From contig JAHWGJ010000007.1 in the NCBI GenBank assembly GCA_020054475.1, forward strand, positions 1-63,052: DNA of 63,052 nucleotides, written 5' to 3'. The notes below the pieces were generated by a model. That model did not search any database. It was not told the origin of the DNA and saw only the letters and a list, made by a program, of their open reading frames with translations. This document shows positions 1 to 9,825 of the stretch, one piece after another. This stretch comes from Thermoplasmata archaeon. Lineage in GTDB: Archaea; Thermoplasmatota; E2; DHVEG-1. Both the position numbers and the translations under genes were made by a program. Position 1 is the stretch's first letter; every line of letters begins with the position of its first letter.

Positions 1-66
1 ATCCATATAACTTGAAAGACAGATTTCAGCTTCAGCGCCCCTGTAAATCACATTTTTATCAGTCAC
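1..66 (-). CDS. bud32: Bud32-like KEOPS kinase, N-terminal fragment cut by window edge
   Basis: Only the first 22 codons are in the window. They start at a GTG that overlaps the last 8 bases of kae1. The readable NVIYRGAEAEICLSSY matches the opening strand of the Bud32 fold, which in archaea usually carries a GAEA motif. Bud32 is the small atypical kinase/ATPase that binds Kae1 in the KEOPS complex making t6A37 in ANN-decoding tRNAs. Kae1 and Bud32 are fused into one protein in some archaea; here they are separate, overlapping frames, which suggests translational coupling. The start is inferred from the match and the overlap, because the rest of the gene is outside the window. Confidence 0.8.
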   Translation of the reverse strand, partial: MTDKNVIYRGAEAEICLSSYMD

Positions 67-1054
67 GCCAAATCACATCCACCATATCAGTCCTGAAACG
101 CTGATCAATAACTGTATCTTTGATATCCATTCTAACTCCACTATCATACATTAAAAAACCAAGCCAAGCAATCATTGCACCATTATCTATACAAAGATCT
201 ATTGAAGGTGCAAAGAAACTTGCTCCTCTATCCTCCGCCATAGTTCTAACCATATCGCATAAACGTTTGTTACTTGCAACACCTCCACCAAGAAGTACTT
301 CATCTTTTTCAGTATGAGCCATTGCCCTCTCAGTTACCTCAGTTATAGCTGCAAAACAGGTCTCTTGCATAGAAAAACAAATATCCTCTAAACTTAGTTT
401 TTTATTATAATATTGCTCAGATGTTGAAAGTAACCCTGAAAAAGCGATATCCATACCTTTAATCGTATATGGCAAATCCAAATATTTTCTACCCTTTTTT
501 GCAAGATTCTCAATTTTTGGACCACTTGGAAAATCTAAACCTACATTTCTTCCAAATTTATCAAGACAATTACCAATACCTATATCTAATGTCTCACCAA
601 AAACACGATATTTACCCTCAGCAAAAGCAATAACCTGAGTATTAGCACCAGAGGTATACAATAAAACAGGATCCTTACAATCTCTAAATACACCGCGACC
701 AATCTCTAAATGAGCTACACAATGATTCACACCAATAATTGGTTTATTTAAAGTTAGAGATAAAGCTCTAGCAGCAGTAGCAGCATTACGAAGGCAAGGA
801 CCGAGACCTGGCCCTTGTGAAAAAGAGACAAGATCAATATCAGAAAAATCTATCTTCGCGTTCTCTACTGATTCTTTAATCAAATCAGCAATATATTTAG
901 CATGATGATTCGCAGCCTCACGAGGATGAATACCACCTGTCTCAGGCTTATAAGTTTTAATCTTATTAGAAAGAACATTACACAATCCACTCTTATTTCT
1001 AATAACACCTATACCTATTGAATGAGCTGTCCCCTCAATTCCAATACATATCAT
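59..1054 (-). CDS. kae1: tRNA N6-threonylcarbamoyltransferase Kae1 (KEOPS)
   Basis: 331 residues, the usual length for stand-alone archaeal Kae1. It transfers the threonylcarbamoyl group to A37 of ANN-reading tRNAs within KEOPS, in the cytoplasm. The N-terminus MICIGIEGTAHSIGIG is the ASKHA nucleotide-binding strand. The HPREAANHHA region supplies metal-binding histidines. LLYTSGANTQV and LLGGGVASNKRL are the phosphate and adenosine motifs, and CIDNGAMIAW is the second conserved metal/nucleotide patch. All key motifs are intact. The stop overlaps the GTG start of bud32 by 8 bases. It follows ileS on the same strand after about 70 bases. Confidence 0.95.
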   Translation of the reverse strand: MICIGIEGTAHSIGIGVIRNKSGLCNVLSNKIKTYKPETGGIHPREAANHHAKYIADLIKESVENAKIDFSDIDLVSFSQGPGLGPCLRNAATAARALSLTLNKPIIGVNHCVAHLEIGRGVFRDCKDPVLLYTSGANTQVIAFAEGKYRVFGETLDIGIGNCLDKFGRNVGLDFPSGPKIENLAKKGRKYLDLPYTIKGMDIAFSGLLSTSEQYYNKKLSLEDICFSMQETCFAAITEVTERAMAHTEKDEVLLGGGVASNKRLCDMVRTMAEDRGASFFAPSIDLCIDNGAMIAWLGFLMYDSGVRMDIKDTVIDQRFRTDMVDVIWRD

Positions 1055-1121
1055 ATTAAATTCGTGTAAATAGAATCAAATATAAAATAAATTTGGCATA
1101 AAAAAAAATAATAATATTATT

Positions 1122-4100
1122 TTAGATTTTTATACCAATTTTAACTTGAATATCATCAATATCCCATGTTTTAACAAGTTTACCAAGCGGTTTGTCCGAA
1201 TAAATATATTTATCTGACCGTGTCTCTTCCATGATATATGCTTCCCATTTTTTTAACATATCTTGTCTATCTTTAACTACTTCAACCATAGTTGAAATAT
1301 GCTGTTCAACATCTAAATCAAGTTCTTTTCTCATTGATTGAATTCTTCTTACTATCTCTCTTGCAAAACCTTCAGCTTCAAGCTCAGGCGTTAAATTAGT
1401 ATCTATAAAGAGAGATATATCCTCAATTTTTGTACTAGCAATATTCTGTTTTTCACTTTCAATAATTACGAAATCATCTTTTAATAGATTTATTTCCTCA
1501 TCATCAACCGGTATATTTATTGAATTCTTCTCACTTAAATCTTCGTATAATTTCTTATCATCAAGTTTTTCAATTTCCTCAACAATTCTTTTAGCTTTTT
1601 CTTTATATTTAGGACCAATATGAGAATGATTTGGTTTTAATTTTTTATCCATAAAATCAGATGAATCTCTATTAAAAGAGATTTGTTTTACATTTATCTC
1701 TTCATTAAGTAAATCAAGTAAATCTTTAATTAAATTTTCAATATCTTTAGAACATACAATTGTTGCACTATTAAGAGGTATTCTAACTTTAATTCCAACC
1801 TTTGATCTCAAGGCTCTACCTGCTTCAACAAGTTCTCTAATTCGATTCATCCCATTTTCTAACTTATCATCTATTGATTTATCATCTGATTTGAGATAAT
1901 CACATAAATGAATACTTTCAGGCATATCATCTGTTTTAAGATTTAGATAAATCTCATCGGTAATAAAAGGTATAAATGGTGCTAATAACTTAGATAATCC
2001 AATAAAAACATCATACATTGTTGAATAACCAGCAAGCTTATCATCAGTTTTTTCCTCAACCCAAAGTCTTTTTCTTGATCTTCTAAGATACCAGTTACTA
2101 AAATCATCAATAAGAAAACCTTCAATTGATCTTGCAGCTTTATGCACTTCAAAAGTTTCAAAATAATTACGAACCTCATAGATTGTTTTATTAAATCTGC
2201 TTAAAATCCATTTATCTAATAACTCTCTTTTTTCAATAGGAATTATCTCATTTTTTGGATCAAAATTATCCAATGAAGCATATGTTGTAAAAAAATTATA
2301 TGAATTCCAAAGAGTAAGGATAAACTTACCAAGAGTGTCTTTAACTGCTTGTTCATAAAATCGAGTAGAACTCCAAGGTGCATTTGCAGATAATAGATAC
2401 CAACGAAGAGCATCAGCACCTTCATGATCAAGTATTATATCAGGATTAACATAATTGCGTTTACTTTTACTCATTTTTTGATTTTCTTTATCTAAAACTA
2501 AACCTAAAGTTAACACATTTTTATAACATGGTTTTTCAAATAAAAATGTTGAAATAGCTAAAAGAGAATAAAACCAGCCTCTTGTCTGATCAAGAGCCTC
2601 ACTAATGAAATCCACAGGAAAATTCCTCTCAAATTCTTTTTTATTCTCAAAGGGATAATGCCATTGAGCAAAAAAAGCAGAACCTGAATCATACCAACAA
2701 TCTATTACTTCATTTTCGCGTTTCATCAATGAATTACATTTAGAGCAATGAATTTTCAACTCATCAACGAAGGGTTTATGCAGATCATAATCATCAGAGA
2801 AATCTTCACTTAATTCTCTTAATTCCTCTACACTACCAATACATATCTGTTGCCTACATTTTTTATTCATACATGTCCAAACTGGGAGAGGCGTCCCCCA
2901 ATACCTATTTCTAGATAAAGCCCAATCTTTAACATCTCTTATAAAATCCCCAAATCTACCCTGCTGTAAATGACGAGGATACCAATTAACCTTATTATTA
3001 TTATCAACAAGATTTTTCTGTACTTTTGACATCCCGATAAACCAGGATTCCATTGCATAATATAACAATGGAGAATCACATCTCCAGCAAAAAGGATACT
3101 CATGAGAATATTCCTTAGTGCCTTCAAGTAACCCATTTTTTTGTAAATGTTTTATAATACTGGGGTCAGCATCCTTTACAAACTGACCTTTCCACAGTGT
3201 AACCTCATCTTTGAAAGTACCATCAAGATTAACAAGTTGAATTACAGGTAAATCATATTTCAATCCAATATTATAATCATCTTCACCAAAAGCTGGAGCT
3301 ATATGAACAATACCTGTTCCATCCTCCATAGTTACAAAATCAGCACAAATAACAAACCACGCTTTTTTATCAGGTTTAGCATAATTAAATAAAGGTTCAT
3401 ATTCAAGATTCTCTAAATCCTTACCAGAATATCCATCAATAATATCATATTCCCGACCTTTCAATAATTCAGCAGCACGTTCTTCGGCAAGAATTATTAA
3501 TTCATTATGATACTTTATCTTAATATAATTCTCCTTAGGATTTACAGCTAAAGCTACATTAGAAATAAGCGTCCAAGGGGTAGTCGTCCAAGCTAAAAAA
3601 TATGAATCCTCATTCTTCAGTTTAAATTTAATATATATGGACGGTTCTTCAACATCTTTATAACCCTGAGAAATTTCATGTGCAGATAATGCAGTACCAC
3701 AACGTGGACAATAAGGAACAACCTTATGACCTTTATACAATAATTTTTTATCCCAAGCCTGACGTAAAGACCACCATACAGATTCAATATAATCATTTTT
3801 TAGAGTAATATAAGGTTTATCCATCTCAAGCCAAAAACCTATACGCTTAGTCATTTCAACCCAAGCAGTCTCATATTTAAAGACACTAGTTTTACATTCC
3901 TCATTAAATTCCTTAATACCATATTTTTCTACTTCATTCTTATCATGAAGACCAAGTTTTTTTTCAACCTCAATTTCAACTGGTAAACCATGAGTATCCC
4001 AACCAGCTTTTCGAAGAATATAATAACCATTCATTGACTTATATCTTAAAATTAAATCCTTCATCACTCGCGTTAAAACATGACCTGGATGAGGCATTCC

Positions 4101-4253
4101 ATTTGCTGTTGGAGGTCCCTCTAAAAAAACATAAGGATTTGATGCATCCCTCTGTTTAATAGATTTTTCAAAAATGTTATTATCTAACCAGAATTTCAAT
4201 ATCTTTTCTTCAACCTGTTTTGGATTGTATTTCTGAGGAGGCGATTTTATCAT
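1122..4253 (-). CDS. ileS: Isoleucyl-tRNA synthetase
   Basis: 1043 residues, full length for an archaeal/eukaryal-type IleRS. It charges tRNA-Ile in the cytoplasm. The class I HIGH signature appears as PPTANGMPHPGHV near residues 46-59, and the second signature as KMSKSKRNY near residue 595. Between them lie the CP1 editing domain (WTTTPWTL) and zinc-binding Cys pairs (CPRCG, CIHCSKC-type). The C-terminal anticodon-binding helical region and a tail domain (residues about 800-1043) are present. No truncation. Three short open frames inside it on the same strand are only shadows. Confidence 0.96.
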   Translation of the reverse strand: MIKSPPQKYNPKQVEEKILKFWLDNNIFEKSIKQRDASNPYVFLEGPPTANGMPHPGHVLTRVMKDLILRYKSMNGYYILRKAGWDTHGLPVEIEVEKKLGLHDKNEVEKYGIKEFNEECKTSVFKYETAWVEMTKRIGFWLEMDKPYITLKNDYIESVWWSLRQAWDKKLLYKGHKVVPYCPRCGTALSAHEISQGYKDVEEPSIYIKFKLKNEDSYFLAWTTTPWTLISNVALAVNPKENYIKIKYHNELIILAEERAAELLKGREYDIIDGYSGKDLENLEYEPLFNYAKPDKKAWFVICADFVTMEDGTGIVHIAPAFGEDDYNIGLKYDLPVIQLVNLDGTFKDEVTLWKGQFVKDADPSIIKHLQKNGLLEGTKEYSHEYPFCWRCDSPLLYYAMESWFIGMSKVQKNLVDNNNKVNWYPRHLQQGRFGDFIRDVKDWALSRNRYWGTPLPVWTCMNKKCRQQICIGSVEELRELSEDFSDDYDLHKPFVDELKIHCSKCNSLMKRENEVIDCWYDSGSAFFAQWHYPFENKKEFERNFPVDFISEALDQTRGWFYSLLAISTFLFEKPCYKNVLTLGLVLDKENQKMSKSKRNYVNPDIILDHEGADALRWYLLSANAPWSSTRFYEQAVKDTLGKFILTLWNSYNFFTTYASLDNFDPKNEIIPIEKRELLDKWILSRFNKTIYEVRNYFETFEVHKAARSIEGFLIDDFSNWYLRRSRKRLWVEEKTDDKLAGYSTMYDVFIGLSKLLAPFIPFITDEIYLNLKTDDMPESIHLCDYLKSDDKSIDDKLENGMNRIRELVEAGRALRSKVGIKVRIPLNSATIVCSKDIENLIKDLLDLLNEEINVKQISFNRDSSDFMDKKLKPNHSHIGPKYKEKAKRIVEEIEKLDDKKLYEDLSEKNSINIPVDDEEINLLKDDFVIIESEKQNIASTKIEDISLFIDTNLTPELEAEGFAREIVRRIQSMRKELDLDVEQHISTMVEVVKDRQDMLKKWEAYIMEETRSDKYIYSDKPLGKLVKTWDIDDIQVKIGIKI

Positions 4254-4340
4254 TATATTTCACCAAATAATATTAATAATCTAAATTAAACGACCCCTTA
4301 ATATAAAAAGACCGTTAAAATCATTTCTATAAAGATTAAT

Positions 4341-5645
4341 CTAATAATTTCGTATATCATCAGATTTCATAAACTCTCTTAGAAGTGAAGTTGCATAGCA
4401 TCCTTTATTTAATTCAAATTTGATATTAACATAATTATCATCACTAATACTCCCCTCTTTCAGAGAATAATTCAAATTTTTAACAGACGCTAAAATCGCG
4501 CGTCTTGATCCATTAGAAGATATATAAGGAATTTCAGGGATAATAAAATCTCTATGATCAATTTTTTCCTCATCAATAACTTTATTTTCAATTTCGCCCA
4601 TTTCACCTTTTGAAAAATTAGAATGACTTCCAAATAAAACACCTGTAACAAATGCATTACCCTTACTAATTTCATTATTTACTTTTTCAATATTTATTTC
4701 TGTAACAGGTATCTCTCTAACATCAATTTCATTTTTCTTTAATGGATATATGATATCGCCAATTATGGCTCTATTAATAGGAATATTTTTAGAAATCCTT
4801 TTACTAATAATTTTATTGAAAAGATATGATTGATATGCATAAATAAACATAGTCTGCAAATTTCTTGGAAGTTCTTTTAAAGCACTAATAAAATCATTTG
4901 AATCAACAACTAATTTATTTAACATACTCTTTTCAAAACCTAGATGATTTGGATATGATTTTAATGCAGAAGAAAAATCATGAGATTTTTCTAATTCATC
5001 TCTTAAATCATATGATAATTGATCTTCACCAACCATAGGATTCGCAATATATGTCATAACTGCTTTTTCAAAATCACCATTAACGATATATCGGCCAACA
5101 ATATGAGTAATAGGCCTTATAGCACCAAATCTTTGAACACCATAAAAATTAGGAAAACCACCATATTTATCAATAATACTATAAATCTCATCAATATTTT
5201 TAGAATAATTTTTTTTAATGCCTCTTATATTTATATCAAATTTATTACCAATAAGATTACCAATTCTAACAGACTGATCAGATTGAAATAAATATTTTAT
5301 TTCAACATCCTTAAGATTAATTTCGTTTAAATCATTATAATTAATCTTAAAAAAAGACATTAATCGTTTTGATTTTGATCTCTTATCTTTTGTACCTGCA
5401 AAAGTTATTCTTTTTCTTGAGACATGTAACCTATTTGATAATTCTTTTATCAAATGATTAGTCTCCCAATTTATTGCAGATATTTCAGCGATAGAATATC
5501 TTCCATCCAATTTCTCTTTCGGATATTTAGATATTTCTTCTACATTAAAATCTTGAGGAATTGTACGAAGCTTTCCGCCAATACCATCATTATTTGTTAA
5601 AAAAACTTCTATACCAATTTGATATTCATGATCTAGAATTTTCAT
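4341..5645 (-). CDS. truD: tRNA pseudouridine(13) synthase TruD
   Basis: 434 residues. TruD converts U13 of tRNA-Glu and other targets to pseudouridine. The catalytic loop FAGTKDKRSKSKRL (aspartate in TKDKR) lies near residues 81-96, and the NFYGVQRFG motif, diagnostic of the TruD family, near 165-173. A TRUD insertion domain follows. The start codon directly abuts the stop of rpo11 (no intergenic base), so the two are surely co-transcribed and probably translationally coupled. The archaeal family is slightly longer than the E. coli enzyme, as here. Confidence 0.93.
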   Translation of the reverse strand: MKILDHEYQIGIEVFLTNNDGIGGKLRTIPQDFNVEEISKYPKEKLDGRYSIAEISAINWETNHLIKELSNRLHVSRKRITFAGTKDKRSKSKRLMSFFKINYNDLNEINLKDVEIKYLFQSDQSVRIGNLIGNKFDINIRGIKKNYSKNIDEIYSIIDKYGGFPNFYGVQRFGAIRPITHIVGRYIVNGDFEKAVMTYIANPMVGEDQLSYDLRDELEKSHDFSSALKSYPNHLGFEKSMLNKLVVDSNDFISALKELPRNLQTMFIYAYQSYLFNKIISKRISKNIPINRAIIGDIIYPLKKNEIDVREIPVTEINIEKVNNEISKGNAFVTGVLFGSHSNFSKGEMGEIENKVIDEEKIDHRDFIIPEIPYISSNGSRRAILASVKNLNYSLKEGSISDDNYVNIKFELNKGCYATSLLREFMKSDDIRNY

Positions 5646-5960
5646 CTATTTTTTACTCTTAGATTTAGGCTTACTCTTTGATTTATTAGAGATTTCTCCT
5701 GAAAAATTTTTTTCAAAATCTTTAAGCTCAGCTTCAACTTCTTTTAAAGCTTTTTTTAATAAATCAACAGGTTCACCCTTTTTTACTCTAATATATAATC
5801 TTCTCTTTTTTGAATCAGGATGATCCGCAATGTATGATGCATAATCAACATCATTATTCTGTAATAATTTTTCAGTTATAGGATTCAACATCGTCTCATT
5901 TTCATCTGTAATCTCCAGTTCAAGCTCTTTAGATGTTTTTTTGATTTTTTCTAACTTCAT
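5646..5960 (-). CDS. rpo11: DNA-directed RNA polymerase subunit Rpo11 (L)
   Basis: 104 residues. The core LNPITEKLLQNNDVDYASY followed by ADHPDSKKRRLYIRVKKG is the Rpo11/RPB11 fold, which dimerises with Rpo3 to nucleate RNA polymerase assembly. The last about 14 residues are a Lys/Ser-rich tail (KSKSKPKSKSKK) beyond the usual family end. It sits between csl4 upstream (19-base gap) and truD downstream (no gap), an archaeal operon pairing transcription, RNA turnover and tRNA modification genes. An ATTTATCTTC stretch precedes the start; no strong Shine-Dalgarno is obvious. Confidence 0.93.
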   Translation of the reverse strand: MKLEKIKKTSKELELEITDENETMLNPITEKLLQNNDVDYASYIADHPDSKKRRLYIRVKKGEPVDLLKKALKEVEAELKDFEKNFSGEISNKSKSKPKSKSKK

Positions 5961-5979
5961 TTATCTTCACCCCACAAAG

Positions 5980-6555
5980 TTATAAATTATTTGGATCAAT
6001 AATTCCAAAATCATTTGTAATTAATCTTCTCTCCTTATTACCACATTTTTCACATTCAAGAATATTATCTTTTTTAATCAAAGATTGTCTACATTTACTG
6101 CAAAATGCTTTAATGACACCAAATTGCGGATCTTTAGTTTCAAGTTGAATACTAGGTTTAACTTGAGTTACTTTTGCACGAAAGATATCCCCCAATGAAA
6201 AAACATCAGAAGGATCTTTTATATAACCCTTAGAAATTTCTGATACTCTTAAAGTGCCATTAGTATCACCAGATATTGCTCTTTTTGAACCAATAATATG
6301 TATAACATCTGCTATAATCATACTTGATCTAATCATACGTATTTCAGCTAAAACAATATCCCCCCTTTTTAAAATAACTGGAGTACTAGTCAAAGGTTTT
6401 ACTTTAGCTTTTTTATGTTGACTATCTACAAAATATGTTCCAACTTGTGATGCAAGAATAATACCATCTTCTTCAAAGGTTCCCTCGCCAGAAAGTAATT
6501 CTTCAGAAGTTGATAATTTATCCCCAGGTAATACAAATTTTTTTTCGTTCATCAT
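5980..6555 (-). CDS. csl4: Exosome complex RNA-binding protein Csl4
   Basis: About 191 residues from the preferred start MMNEKKFVLPGDKL; the open frame extends 12 codons further upstream (to 6591), but that extension has no Csl4 similarity. Csl4 caps the archaeal exosome and binds RNA substrates. Seen here: the N-terminal PGDKLSTSEELLSGEGTF motif, an S1/OB domain in the middle (GDIVLAEIRMIRSSMIIADV), and a C-terminal zinc ribbon CSKCRQSL...CEKCG. All three parts of the canonical protein are intact. It heads the csl4-rpo11-truD cluster. Confidence 0.9.
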   Translation of the reverse strand: MMNEKKFVLPGDKLSTSEELLSGEGTFEEDGIILASQVGTYFVDSQHKKAKVKPLTSTPVILKRGDIVLAEIRMIRSSMIIADVIHIIGSKRAISGDTNGTLRVSEISKGYIKDPSDVFSLGDIFRAKVTQVKPSIQLETKDPQFGVIKAFCSKCRQSLIKKDNILECEKCGNKERRLITNDFGIIDPNNL

Positions 6556-6664
6556 AAACCACAATTCAATAATTAAAGTAGAAATAGGCAATAATCTAAA
6601 TGTTTTAAAGGTTGTGGTGATTATTAATATATAATGATAAACTGTTTTTAAAAAATATTATATA

Positions 6665-9508
6665 CTATTTCCCCCAGAAACCCCTTGTCCTTGCATAATT
6701 TAATTCTGCTTTAAGAATATCTCTTAAAAATTTTAATTCAACTTCCTCAGATTTATCAATATCATTTTTATTATATCGCCCTAGAATCCTTGAAGCAGTA
6801 TCGGGACCAATACCTCTACCAACTAAAGTAATAATAGCAATTTTACCAAAATTTAGAACAAGACTAGCGTTTTTATGAAGCCTTTTAAATCTTTTTTCTT
6901 CCTCATCAGTTCGTAATTTTTGTTTTAAAATATGTGCATTTCTACTAGCATATCTAGGTAATACAGCAATTTTTATTGCACTACAATTTGAACATTTTGG
7001 CTGAGATCTAACTCTATCAACAGTAGTATTCCATTTATTATTACAATTTGTACAAACAAGTGTAATATCTTGTTTTTCTAATCTCGTTTTTAAGGCCATT
7101 AAAATCGATCTATCCGCATAATGAGGCACCATTAATCCCCTTATTCCTTCAATACCAGATAGAGCGATTGGAGAAAGCCTTTGAACAACAATTTTGATAT
7201 CTCCCTTTTGTATTTCACTAAAAATTTTTTCAGTATTTGATATATCCATCCTATCCCAAATTATTTTATCTATTGCTTCATCAAAAATTAAACTATTATC
7301 AAAAATATTAAACAATTTCTTAACTCCAACATGTCTATAATCAAAATCCTTTCTTAAAGATCCAAATTTCCTTGCAGTATGAATTAAATGCCATCTAATA
7401 TAGTTAGAATTTCTTAAAATTGTATTTAATAAATACCATATTGATTCAGGCTTGGTATTAAATAAAATATCCCTTATTTTCTCCGGCGAAATATTTTGAG
7501 GTAACTCAAGATTTATTCTATAAGCATCACTATTTATGCCAACACTCTCACCAATAGACTGAGCAATAATTGCAGAAATAATTCTACCTAACGTCTCATT
7601 AACCTTTGTTCCAAAACATAGATTAATAACAATAGTTTTTTCATCCAATTCAATTGTAATAGTTTTATCATCAGGTACAATAAATCCTTTTTCTATTTGG
7701 TTTTCAATCTGTTTTTTTATCTTATTAAACGTAAATGAATTACAGGGATATTTTGATATATTTAACCCAGAACTAATAAGCCTCCTAATTTCACCTACTT
7801 CTCTAGCTATCTCAAAAGGAACAGGAATATCTTCACCCATCCATGAAGGAACATTACCTAACTCTTTCGAAGATGAAACTAATATTTCCTCCTCTTCTCT
7901 TTTAATAATAACCCATGGTCTACCATGTAAAATAAATTTAGCACCCTCAAACCCATAGTTAATTACAAAACTTTCATCTAATTTACCTATTTTCCTTCTT
8001 GAACTAATATCAACAGCCATAAATGTTTTTTCATCAGGAATCATCGAAATATTATCAAGAAAATATGTCCTTGAATTCCTCCGTTTAAAAATCAAATTTT
8101 CATCTTCAATCCAAACACTACGCTGATTTCTAAGCTGTTGAATAATTTTGTGAAATTGACTAATTTCAAGCTTATGAAAAGGATATGCTCTTCTAATTAT
8201 TTCAAATATTTTATCTGATTTTATACTTCCATACTCTAATGCTATAGATATAATTTGATTGGATAAAACAGATAAAGGATTTTGCCTGACTTTAAAAACC
8301 TCTAATTCACCGGCTAATGCCCGTCTTGCAATAACTAAACTTTCAGTAAGATCCTCAGGATTACTTGAAATTATTTCACCCTTAGAAATTTTTCCAATGC
8401 TATGACCGGATCTTCCAATTCTTTGAACAATCCTTGTTACCTCTCTAGGTGAATTATATTGAATTACAAAATCAGTATTCCCAACATCAATACCCAACTC
8501 CAGTGATGAAGTACAAATTAATGCCTTAAGATCACCATTTTTAAATGATTCTTCAGATTCAATACGTGCAATTTTTGAGAGAGAACCATGATGGATACCT
8601 ATTGGGATATCACCACTCCAAATATTAAATCTTGAAGCTAAAATTTCGGCTCCATCTCTAGTATTAACAAATAAAAGAGTAGAGATATGATTATTTATAA
8701 TATCTCTACATCTTTTTAAAGAAGCAAATTGAATCGGCTCAATAGATAGTTTATTTGAAATCTCATAATCATCCTTTTTTATAGTAGGAAAATCTACATT
8801 TATATCAATCTTTTTTGAAGAATTAACTTCTAAAATTCTTACATCTCTAAATTTATCATTTCTTAATCCAACAAGAAAATATGCTACCTCACGAGGATTA
8901 CCAACTGTCGCCGATAATCCAATTCTCTGAAAAAAAATATTATCCTCCGATGTAAGATTAAATAATCTTTCAAGTGCAACAGATAATTGTGCACCTCTTT
9001 CATCATGAGCCAACTCATGAATTTCATCAACAATAACCCATTGAACAGTCCTCAGATGCTCTCTCAACCTTTTACCAATAAATAATATCTGTAAAGTCTC
9101 AGGGGTTGTTATTAACATATCCGGAGGATTTTTTGATTGGCGTGCTCTTTCACCTTTTGAAGTATCACCATGTCGAACTGCAATATCAATTCCTAAAAAA
9201 TTACCCCATTCAATAGTTCTTCTTAACATATCCCTGTTTAAAGCCCTTAAAGGAGTAATATATAATATCGAAATCCCTTTATTTTTATCAGATTTAATTT
9301 TTTCTTCATTTTGAATTAAAAAATTATTAAAAATAGGTAATATTGCTGATTCGGTTTTACCCAAACCTGTAGGTGCAATCAATAAAACATTTTCCCCATT
9401 TAATATTGGAGGTATAGCTTTAATTTGCGGATCGGTAGGTTTATCAATATTAACTGAAAGAAGTAATTCCTGAATTTTTGGATTTAATTTAGAAAAAACT
9501 GAAGACAT
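6665..9508 (-). CDS. lhr: Lhr-type DEAD/DEAH-box helicase
   Basis: 947 residues, typical of archaeal Lhr/Hel308-like large superfamily 2 helicases involved in DNA repair or recombination. Motif I is LLIAPTGLGKTESA (residues about 41-54), motif II is VDEIHELAHDERG, motif III is GLSATVGN, and motif VI is QRIGRSGHS. The Lhr core, winged helix and DUF1998-free C-terminal region follow, including a zinc ribbon CTNCNNKWNTTVDRV...CSNC near 830-860. The gene is complete and lies alone between csl4 and small membrane proteins. Its role in DNA repair is known from the family; nothing in the sequence shows regulation. Confidence 0.93.
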   Translation of the reverse strand: MSSVFSKLNPKIQELLLSVNIDKPTDPQIKAIPPILNGENVLLIAPTGLGKTESAILPIFNNFLIQNEEKIKSDKNKGISILYITPLRALNRDMLRRTIEWGNFLGIDIAVRHGDTSKGERARQSKNPPDMLITTPETLQILFIGKRLREHLRTVQWVIVDEIHELAHDERGAQLSVALERLFNLTSEDNIFFQRIGLSATVGNPREVAYFLVGLRNDKFRDVRILEVNSSKKIDINVDFPTIKKDDYEISNKLSIEPIQFASLKRCRDIINNHISTLLFVNTRDGAEILASRFNIWSGDIPIGIHHGSLSKIARIESEESFKNGDLKALICTSSLELGIDVGNTDFVIQYNSPREVTRIVQRIGRSGHSIGKISKGEIISSNPEDLTESLVIARRALAGELEVFKVRQNPLSVLSNQIISIALEYGSIKSDKIFEIIRRAYPFHKLEISQFHKIIQQLRNQRSVWIEDENLIFKRRNSRTYFLDNISMIPDEKTFMAVDISSRRKIGKLDESFVINYGFEGAKFILHGRPWVIIKREEEEILVSSSKELGNVPSWMGEDIPVPFEIAREVGEIRRLISSGLNISKYPCNSFTFNKIKKQIENQIEKGFIVPDDKTITIELDEKTIVINLCFGTKVNETLGRIISAIIAQSIGESVGINSDAYRINLELPQNISPEKIRDILFNTKPESIWYLLNTILRNSNYIRWHLIHTARKFGSLRKDFDYRHVGVKKLFNIFDNSLIFDEAIDKIIWDRMDISNTEKIFSEIQKGDIKIVVQRLSPIALSGIEGIRGLMVPHYADRSILMALKTRLEKQDITLVCTNCNNKWNTTVDRVRSQPKCSNCSAIKIAVLPRYASRNAHILKQKLRTDEEEKRFKRLHKNASLVLNFGKIAIITLVGRGIGPDTASRILGRYNKNDIDKSEEVELKFLRDILKAELNYARTRGFWGK

Positions 9509-9544
9509 TATTCCAAATTCAGTAATATATACTCTTTATTAAAA

Positions 9545-9721
9545 TTAATTTAATGCACCATAAAAAATTAAACCCATTCCAAACCAGAAAATTATTAAAA
9601 CATAATATCCAACATTCAAAAGACCAGTTAAAACTCCAACGCCAATCAAAATTAAAGGTAATAATATCATTAAGAAAAGCATTAAAATATTTCCAATATC
9701 CCCAGATAAATTAATTTCCAT
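9545..9721 (-). CDS. Small hydrophobic membrane protein, 58 aa
   Basis: A short frame, MEINLSGDIGNILMLFLM..., encoding 58 residues with two long hydrophobic segments separated by a short turn around residues 33-40 (GLLNVGYY). The weak purine stretch GAGA precedes the ATG. It is directly downstream of lhr on the opposite side of that gene's start and on the same strand. It is not recognised as a named family. The near-absence of charged residues and a clean start-to-stop frame suggest a real membrane peptide, but a chance frame in AT-rich DNA is possible. Confidence 0.5.
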   Translation of the reverse strand: MEINLSGDIGNILMLFLMILLPLILIGVGVLTGLLNVGYYVLIIFWFGMGLIFYGALN

Positions 9722-9825
9722 AGTATATATCTCTTTGAAATTTCTTGTTGTAAATAATCATTTGATATTTAATACTAATGGTTATTTATTAATAAAAGAA
9801 AAAATACCGAACCAGGAGATTTTTT

